Shown here: in pieces, positions 58,036-64,000 of the stretch | Layout: the number at the start of each line of letters is the position of its first letter | Numbering within the stretch: position 1 is the first letter of the stretch | From: SIG565 sp045590755 | GTDB lineage: Bacteria > Bacillota > Clostridia > Oscillospirales > Acutalibacteraceae | DNA length: 64,000 nucleotides | Assembly: GCA_045590755.1 (NCBI GenBank) | Contig: JAZNRP010000033.1 | Location: 44,686 to 108,685, forward strand | Direction: 5' to 3' | Translations under genes and position numbers: made by a program | Notes under the pieces: model-generated | Seen by the model: the letters and a program-made list of their open reading frames with translations, nothing else | Told to the model about the DNA's origin: nothing | Databases searched by the model: none

Positions 58036-59619
58036 TTGCATAAAAGAATAATAGCGTTGGTTTTAGGTGTTGTTATGGTTTTATCACTTTGTTCATGCGG
58101 AAAGAGCACGGATGAGCCGAATAATGATGGTAACCCTAATCAGTCAATTTATGTAGGGGACGGAATCAGTCTTGCTTGTAATACTGCCGATTCCTTTAAT
58201 CCCTATAAGGCCGCAACCGAGCTTAACAGACTGCTTTGCTCCTTGCTTTACGACTCACTTATTTTACTCGACAACGAGTATAATGCAGTAAATGTTTTGG
58301 CGGAAAGTGTTACAACAGAAAACAATATTTGTATAGTTAGGCTGAAAAAAGCTCAGTTTAGTGACGGAACTGCCTTAACCGCAGAAGATGTTGTATATTC
58401 TTATAATCTTGCAAAAGCATCAAGCGGCTATAGCGGTAGACTTAGTAGCATTATCGAGGCTACTGCGGATGGCAGTGATACGGTTAAGTTCAAATGTAGC
58501 AGATACGATGCTTATATGGTGAATTTGCTTACTTTTCCTATAATTAAACGGGAAAGCGACCTACTTAAAAACGAAGATAATGTTGAACTACCGCCCATAG
58601 GCTGTGGAAAGTACATTTTAAATAGCGATTTAAGCGGCCTTACCGCAAATTCTGCGCATCATTCGGGGGTAGCGACGGTGAAAAGCGTTAGACTCATTAA
58701 TACCCCTGATAAGGAAGCTTTATCACATGCAATTGAAATTGGTGCGGTAGATATGTATTACACCGATTTATCTGATTGTAACATACTGCGAATGAGTGGT
58801 GCCAGAGTAAATACGGCGCTCAATAATTTCGTGTATATCGGAATTAATCTTGACAATCCAGTATTAAAAAACAACTATATGCGACACGCCCTTTCTGCGG
58901 CACTCGACCGCCAGAAGATTTGCGAAGACGCATATTACACAAATGCGGTAGCGGCTACAGGTGTTTTTAACCCTGCATGGAAGGCTATAAAGGGTATACA
59001 AAGTATACAACCTACAAGTAAAAGTGAGATTTCTATTGCCAATTTCAAAAAAATAGGTTATAATAAAACGAATAATGAGGGATTTTTGGTTAATGCCAAT
59101 GATGATGTTATAGCTTTCCAACTGTTAGTTAACAGTGAAAATGCATTCAGAAGCAATGCGGCGAAGCTCATAGCTGAACAGCTGGCAGCGGTTGGTATAA
59201 AGATAAATATTGTAAGCGTACCTTATAATCAATATGTTACGCGACTTGAAAGCAAACAGTTTGATTTGTATCTTGCAGAAACCTATATAAATGATAATAT
59301 GGATTTAGCTCCGTTACTCTGTACAGGTGGTGCTATAGCCTATGGTATCCCTGCAGAAAACAAAGTGGAAACCGAAAATACAACCGAGCAGACCGACCCT
59401 GTAGAAGCAACGGCAGTAACCTTAACACAGGTTATTAACGGATTTTATAGCGGTAAAAATACCGTTTCGGACATTGCGGCAATGGCCGTGTCAGAAATGC
59501 ATATAATACCTGTTTGTTACCGTACGGGAATACTGTTTTGCGGTAGTGAAATAAGTGAACCGTCGGTAAATTCAAGCGGAAATATATATGGTGTATTAAA
59601 TACACTTACACTAAATTAG
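58036..59619 (+). CDS. Peptide-binding ABC transporter lipoprotein (SBP family 5)
   Basis: A ~527-residue substrate-binding lipoprotein. The signal peptide with lipobox LCSC is followed by CNTADSFNPYKAATELNRLL and VRLKKAQFSDGTALTAEDVV, the typical opening of the OppA/DppA family. HALSAALDRQKICEDAYY is the later conserved helix. I start at the TTG at 58036, because AAAGGTGGTGGG then serves as ribosome site; the ATG at 58018 has none. No permease genes are adjacent, so it may serve a transporter elsewhere. Confidence 0.88.
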   Translation: MHKRIIALVLGVVMVLSLCSCGKSTDEPNNDGNPNQSIYVGDGISLACNTADSFNPYKAATELNRLLCSLLYDSLILLDNEYNAVNVLAESVTTENNICIVRLKKAQFSDGTALTAEDVVYSYNLAKASSGYSGRLSSIIEATADGSDTVKFKCSRYDAYMVNLLTFPIIKRESDLLKNEDNVELPPIGCGKYILNSDLSGLTANSAHHSGVATVKSVRLINTPDKEALSHAIEIGAVDMYYTDLSDCNILRMSGARVNTALNNFVYIGINLDNPVLKNNYMRHALSAALDRQKICEDAYYTNAVAATGVFNPAWKAIKGIQSIQPTSKSEISIANFKKIGYNKTNNEGFLVNANDDVIAFQLLVNSENAFRSNAAKLIAEQLAAVGIKINIVSVPYNQYVTRLESKQFDLYLAETYINDNMDLAPLLCTGGAIAYGIPAENKVETENTTEQTDPVEATAVTLTQVINGFYSGKNTVSDIAAMAVSEMHIIPVCYRTGILFCGSEISEPSVNSSGNIYGVLNTLTLN

Positions 59620-59645
59620 AAATAACTTCAAGGAGGATTTTTTAT

Positions 59646-59996
59646 ATGATTGCTTACGAGACCAGATTTGGAACTGTCAACATCACAAATGAATATTTAG
59701 CAAAGCTTATTGGCAATGCGGTTTCATCCTGCTATGGTGTTGTCGGTATGGTGCCAAGCGGTAAAAGACAGCGTTTGTTCGGCTTGTTGTCCAAGAAGGA
59801 ATATATCAATAAAGGTATTGTAGTAAGGGGTAATGAAGAGGGGATTTCTGTAGACCTTCACATTGTTGTTTCCTACGGTATGAATATAAATGCTATTGCA
59901 AAAAGTATTGTAAACAAGGTGAAGTTTACGGTTGATGAAGCAATAGGTATTAAGGTAGATAAAGTAACCGTTAAGGTAGACGGTATCAGGGAATAG
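59646..59996 (+). CDS. Asp23/Gls24-family protein (YloU-like)
   Basis: A 116-residue Asp23 protein. GTVNITNEYLAKLIGNAV and SCYGVVGMV open it; VDLHIVVSYGMNINAIAKSI is the second conserved block. It may associate with the membrane or act with the fatty-acid kinase-like protein encoded next, as in the conserved yloU-yloV-recG order. Confidence 0.9.
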   Translation: MIAYETRFGTVNITNEYLAKLIGNAVSSCYGVVGMVPSGKRQRLFGLLSKKEYINKGIVVRGNEEGISVDLHIVVSYGMNINAIAKSIVNKVKFTVDEAIGIKVDKVTVKVDGIRE

Positions 59997-60027
59997 TTAC
60001 AGCCTATATTGTAAGGAGTTGTTTTAT

Positions 60028-61710
60028 TTGTTTAACGGAAATGTGCTGCGCGATGCTATAATTTCGGCAGCGAACAATATTGCGAATAATAAGAAAAAGG
60101 TTGATGACCTTAATGTATTCCCGGTACCCGACGGTGATACAGGTACAAATATGTCACTTAGTATCGGTAATGCAGCAAGGGAGCTTGAAAATCTCCAGGA
60201 TGAGACGGCAGGTAAGGTGGCGTCTGTTGCGGCATCTGCACTGCTTAGAGGCGCAAGAGGTAATTCGGGCGTTATAACATCACTGTTATTCCGCGGTATT
60301 GCAAACGGCTTAAAGGGTGCTGACACAGTAACTGCTGAAAATTTATCGGTTGCATTCCGCCTTGGTGTTGAAGCAGCATATAAGGCTGTTATGAAACCCA
60401 CCGAAGGCACAATTTTAACAGTAGCGCGTGTTGCCGCCGAGTATGCAGAAGAAGCATTTAAATCAGGCAAGGACACAATGGGTGTATTTGAAGCGGCTAT
60501 GGAAGGCGCTAATAAGGCACTTGAAGAAACCCCTGAGCTTCTTCCCGTGCTCAAACAAGCGGGCGTTGTTGATGCAGGCGGACGCGGCTTTGTAGTAATA
60601 CTGGAAGGTATGTACTCGGTATTTAAAGACGGAAAGATTGTTGAAGCAAACTCGGCCCCCCAGACGGCAGACACTGAAGAAGATGAGTGGGAAAGCCGAA
60701 ATGCCGCAGGTGAGTTTGAAACCGAAATCACCTTTACTTATTGTACCGAATTTATAGTTAATCGTGAGCCTGACTGTACAAGAGAACCGCTGGAGCTCCG
60801 CGCGTTCCTTGAAACTATCGGTGACTGCGTTGTAGTGGTTGATGATGAAGAAATTATCAAGGTTCATGTTCATACCGACCATCCGGGCAAGGCTTTGGAA
60901 GAAGGAATAACCTTTGGTCAGCTTGTTAAACTCAAAATCGAGAATATGCGCGACCAGCACGAACGCGCCAAGCACGAAACCGCAAAGCAGACTAAAAAGG
61001 CTCCCAAAAGCGCTTCCCGTGAAGAAGTGTTCACCCCTGTAGAGCCCACTAAGGAAGTAGGTTTTGTATCGGTAAGTGCGGGTGCAGGCCTTGAAGAGCT
61101 TTTCAAGGATTTGGGAGTTGATACTGTAGTATCAGGCGGTCAGACAATGAACCCGAGCACCGATGATATTTTACGCGCAATTGAAGCCACACCCGCAAAG
61201 ACGGTGTTTGTGCTTCCTAACAATAAAAATATTATTATGGCGGCTGAGCAGGCAATACCGCTTAGCTCCCGTAAGGTAATAGTGCTGCATACACGCACAA
61301 TTCCGCAGGGCATTACCGCTATGCTGAACTTTGACCCCGATGCTGATGATGATACAAATGCCATTACAATGGGTAAGGCAATTGAAAGCATTTCAACAGG
61401 TCAGGTGACCTATGCCGCAAGAAACTCTAATTTCGACGGCAAGGACATTAAGGAAGGTCAGCTTTTAGCACTTGATAACGGAAAGGTATCATTCACCGAG
61501 ACCGACCTTGAAAAGTGTATGCTAAAGCTTGTAAAGCAACTCGTCAAAAAAGATAGTAACTTCTTAACCGTTATCTATGGCGAAGATGTTACCGACGAAA
61601 AAGCGGCAGAAATCGAAGCGGCTTTAAACCGTAAATTCTCAGACAAGTTAGAAATCACATTAATAAACGGTGGTCAACCGGTTTATTATTTCATCATTTC
61701 TGTAGAATAG
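60028..61710 (+). CDS. DAK2-domain protein, FakA/YloV-like
   Basis: A 560-residue protein related to the fatty acid kinase FakA (YloV). The ATP-binding DhaL-type domain has LNVFPVPDGDTGTNMSLSI (about 27-45), SALLRGARGNSGVI near 77 and GVVDAGGRGFVVILEG near 185. A middle domain and a C-terminal DegV-partner-type domain follow, with VVSGGQTMNPSTDDIL and LPNNKNIIMAAEQA. FakA phosphorylates fatty acids held by FakB proteins. The start is the TTG at 60028, 9 bases after AAGGAG. Confidence 0.9.
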   Translation: MFNGNVLRDAIISAANNIANNKKKVDDLNVFPVPDGDTGTNMSLSIGNAARELENLQDETAGKVASVAASALLRGARGNSGVITSLLFRGIANGLKGADTVTAENLSVAFRLGVEAAYKAVMKPTEGTILTVARVAAEYAEEAFKSGKDTMGVFEAAMEGANKALEETPELLPVLKQAGVVDAGGRGFVVILEGMYSVFKDGKIVEANSAPQTADTEEDEWESRNAAGEFETEITFTYCTEFIVNREPDCTREPLELRAFLETIGDCVVVVDDEEIIKVHVHTDHPGKALEEGITFGQLVKLKIENMRDQHERAKHETAKQTKKAPKSASREEVFTPVEPTKEVGFVSVSAGAGLEELFKDLGVDTVVSGGQTMNPSTDDILRAIEATPAKTVFVLPNNKNIIMAAEQAIPLSSRKVIVLHTRTIPQGITAMLNFDPDADDDTNAITMGKAIESISTGQVTYAARNSNFDGKDIKEGQLLALDNGKVSFTETDLEKCMLKLVKQLVKKDSNFLTVIYGEDVTDEKAAEIEAALNRKFSDKLEITLINGGQPVYYFIISVE

Positions 61711-61720
61711 GATTTTTAAG

Positions 61721-63724
61721 ATGTTATCAGATATTACAGATATCAGATATTTAAAGGGTGTTGGCGAAAAGCGCGCTCGGCTTTTATCAAAGCTGGGCGT
61801 GGATACCGTCGGCGCTCTTTTGTCTTTTTACCCGCGTTCATATAAGGATTTAAGCAAAATTAAGCTGATTTATGATACAAATCTTGATGAGACAGTCTGT
61901 GTAAAAGCCAAAATTTTAACCCCCGTTACAGAGCATTATATACGAAAAAACATGACGGTATATAAATTTACGGTCGGGGACTCAAGCGGTGCTATGAGTG
62001 TGACGCTTTTTAACACTAAGTATACAGCAGAAAAATTGCACGAAGGCTCGGAGTATCTTTTTTACGGCAAAATGTCGGGTGGGATATTTAAAAGGGAAAT
62101 GTCATCACCTGAAATATATGAAGGTGGTAATAATTCTATAATTCCAATTTATTCCTGTGTTAAGGGCTTATCTTCAAAATATATTTCTTCTATTATGAAA
62201 ACGGCAATGCAAAACTGTAAGACAGAAGAAATTTTGCCTGAAAATGTCAGAGAAAAGTATAATCTTTGCGATATAAACTTTGCCCTTAATAACATACATT
62301 TTCCAAAAAGTCAGTCGGCGCTCGATAAAGCTAAAAGGCGCCTTGTTTTTGAAGAACTGTTTTTACTGCAAAGTGGTATGATGCATCTAAGGAACAAAAG
62401 ACGCGGTAAAACGGCAGTTCAAATTAAAAAAGACTATACGGATGAGTTTGTCAGCAAACTCCCGTTCACACCTACACAGTCACAAATAAAGTGCATAAAA
62501 GACGGCATTAAAGATATGTCTCAACCGGTACCGATGAGTCGACTTTTGCAAGGGGATGTCGGAAGCGGAAAAACCTTGGTTGCGGCGTCTCTTATGTTTA
62601 ATGCAGTTAAAAACGGGTATCAGGCGGCACTTATGGCACCTACAGTTATTCTGGCTGAGCAACACTATAATAGCTTTGTTAAATTTTTTGAAGCTACAGG
62701 CATTCGCACTGCCTTGGTAACAAGTTCTGTTACTGCGGCAAAAAGAAGAAAGCTTGCTGACAGTATAAAGCGCGGTGAAATAGATGTTGTAATAGGCACT
62801 CATTCGGTACTTAATGAACAAATACAGTTTGATAATTTAGGTCTTGTCGTTACTGATGAACAGCATCGTTTTGGCGTGGCACAGCGGGAAGCACTCACAA
62901 AAAAGGGGGACTGTCCGCATACACTTGTTATGTCGGCAACACCCATCCCGCGTACACTGGCTATGGTAATTTACGGGGAGCTTGATGTGAGTGCTATTAC
63001 CGAGTACCCAAAAGGAAGGCAGCAAATTGAAAGCTATAGCGTTTCAAGGGAGCTTCGCAAACGCGTATATAACTACATAAAAAAGCATATAGACGAAGGC
63101 AGACAGGGCTATATTGTATGCCCCTTGGTAGAAGAAGGAGAAACAAACCGTATTTCTGCCGAGGAATACTATAAAACACTTAGCGAGAATCACTTTAAAA
63201 ATTATAAGCTTGGCCTTTTGCACGGCAAAATGAGTGCAGCAGCAAAGGAAAAGGTTATGCGCGAATTCGTTCGCGGAAATATTGATTTGCTTATTTCAAC
63301 TACGGTAATCGAAGTGGGTGTGGATGTACCCAACGCCGCAATTATGGTAATAGAGGATGCCGAAATGTTCGGCCTTTCTCAATTGCATCAGCTGCGCGGC
63401 CGAGTAGGTAGGGGAGAGCATAAATCCACCTGTATTCTGATTTCATCAGCGGCAACCAATAGTAGACTAAAGGCAATATGCCGTACAAATGACGGATTCA
63501 AAATAGCCGAAGAAGACTTAAAACTTCGAGGCCCGGGGGACTTTATGGGTAAACGCCAGCATGGCTTGCCACAGCTAAAAATTGCCGACTTAAATAAGGA
63601 TTATGAAATTTTAACAAAAAGTCTTAATGCGGCAACAGAACTTATTCAAACAGATACCGACCTGTCTTTACCTGAAAACATAAATTTAAAGAAAAAAATA
63701 GAAAATATGTTTATTGTCACCTAA
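61721..63724 (+). CDS. recG: ATP-dependent DNA helicase RecG
   Basis: A 667-residue RecG, which reverses and restarts stalled replication forks. The N-terminal wedge domain starts ITDIRYLKGVGEKRARLLSK. The Walker A site is LLQGDVGSGKTLVA (near 283), motif II VVTDEQHRFGV (DEQH), then MSATPIPRTL, and the C-terminal helicase motifs LLISTTVIEVGVDVPNA and QLRGRVGRGEHKS. Full length. Located after the YloV-like gene by 10 bases. Confidence 0.97.
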   Translation: MLSDITDIRYLKGVGEKRARLLSKLGVDTVGALLSFYPRSYKDLSKIKLIYDTNLDETVCVKAKILTPVTEHYIRKNMTVYKFTVGDSSGAMSVTLFNTKYTAEKLHEGSEYLFYGKMSGGIFKREMSSPEIYEGGNNSIIPIYSCVKGLSSKYISSIMKTAMQNCKTEEILPENVREKYNLCDINFALNNIHFPKSQSALDKAKRRLVFEELFLLQSGMMHLRNKRRGKTAVQIKKDYTDEFVSKLPFTPTQSQIKCIKDGIKDMSQPVPMSRLLQGDVGSGKTLVAASLMFNAVKNGYQAALMAPTVILAEQHYNSFVKFFEATGIRTALVTSSVTAAKRRKLADSIKRGEIDVVIGTHSVLNEQIQFDNLGLVVTDEQHRFGVAQREALTKKGDCPHTLVMSATPIPRTLAMVIYGELDVSAITEYPKGRQQIESYSVSRELRKRVYNYIKKHIDEGRQGYIVCPLVEEGETNRISAEEYYKTLSENHFKNYKLGLLHGKMSAAAKEKVMREFVRGNIDLLISTTVIEVGVDVPNAAIMVIEDAEMFGLSQLHQLRGRVGRGEHKSTCILISSAATNSRLKAICRTNDGFKIAEEDLKLRGPGDFMGKRQHGLPQLKIADLNKDYEILTKSLNAATELIQTDTDLSLPENINLKKKIENMFIVT

Positions 63725-63756
63725 ATTTTTAAAAATGCTTGTAACAGTATAGTACG

Positions 63757-63794
63757 AAAAAACATCACTCGCTTTGACGGGTGATGTTTTTTTT
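63757..63794 (+). terminator. Terminator after recG
   Basis: AAAAAACATCAC / GTGATGTTTTTT with T-run. Confidence 0.85.
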
Positions 63795-63826
63795 AGCGAT
63801 TTTTAGGCAAAAACAAAGTTTTATTA

Positions 63827-63855
63827 TTGATTTTTCAAATACCGTGTGGTAATAT
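63827..63855 (+). promoter_or_regulatory. Promoter of the last, partial gene
   Basis: TTGATT, 17 bases, TAATAT; about 36 bases before the start codon. Confidence 0.6.
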
Positions 63856-63891
63856 ATATTATGTATAAATGTACAATGGAGGTAGTATCTT

Positions 63892-64000
63892 ATGAAATCT
63901 GTTTTAAAGCAAATTTCCAAGAAAACGGTATCAGTGATACTGGCATTAGCAGTAATAATAAGTTCAGTTACTGTAATGATGTCGGCATTTGCTGCACCGG
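63892..64000 (+). CDS. Secreted protein, N-terminal part only
   Basis: Thirty-six codons before the window ends. The start ATG follows GGAGG. The sequence is a clear signal peptide: KQISKK, then the hydrophobic run VILALAVIISSVTVMM and a likely cleavage after SAFAA. The mature protein is outside the window. Confidence 0.75.
   Translation, partial: MKSVLKQISKKTVSVILALAVIISSVTVMMSAFAAP

Overview
This window reads as a chromosomal segment of a low-GC, spore-forming Gram-positive anaerobe of class Clostridia, probably an uncultured gut Oscillospirales-type bacterium. The basis is the AT-rich base use, consensus sigma-A promoters, AGGAGG-type ribosome sites with frequent TTG/GTG starts, lipobox lipoproteins, a CotJC-type Mn-catalase, GGGtGRT, Asp23/YloV and FeoB-associated Cys-rich genes, and choline-binding cell-wall repeats. 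The genus cannot be fixed from the sequence alone.

Layout. (1) 1-4.4 kb: the 3' end of a phage-derived locus on the plus strand (virion protein, GHL10 lipoprotein, holin, amidase). (2) 4.5-11.8 kb, minus strand: ung, a tetR remnant, a striking Macro-like/TIR/GMP-synthase fusion gene, a stand-alone guaA, a cofE-like gene, cysK and an M14 peptidase. (3) 12-15 kb: tRNA-Arg, a DtxR-family regulator and a feoA-feoB-Cys-rich iron(II) uptake locus with two matching palindromic operators. (4) 15-19 kb: small membrane and redox genes, plus an S23-type four-helix-bundle gene whose leader is an array of short hairpins. (5) 19.1-28.8 kb, minus strand: a compact tail-plus-lysis locus (sigma-like factor, tail tube, chaperones joined by a -1 frameshift, tape measure, tail hub, fibre, holin, amidase) with no head, packaging or integration genes, so a candidate F-type tailocin. 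A REP/RAYT element and an unknown cargo gene sit inside it. (6) 29-42.7 kb: a surface polysaccharide operon (sugar-phosphate transferase, glycosyltransferases, Wzy-like and Wzx-like proteins, acyltransferases, LicD). (7) 43.6-52.9 kb: phosphocholine activation and uptake genes (licC, licA, licB), a choline-binding surface protein, a CDP-glycerol-type polymerase and a YidC/phosphatase fusion. (8) 53-64 kb: mostly housekeeping (DUF5714-arsC, nitroreductase, Mn-catalase, tRNA-Pro, ymdB, a peptide-binding lipoprotein, asp23-yloV-recG).

How the parts fit. LicC/LicA/LicB would supply CDP-choline, LicD would place phosphocholine on a surface polymer built by the adjacent operon, and the choline-binding protein would dock on it. 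The tail locus carries its own regulator, tail and lysis functions, as expected for a particle released by lysis.

The strongest candidate for an undescribed system is the Macro-like/TIR/GuaA protein. It fuses a TIR domain with the conserved NADase glutamate to a complete copy of the neighbouring guaA product. That copy has substitutions at positions shared by the neighbour and E. coli GuaA, which suggests a sensor or decoy role in immunity.
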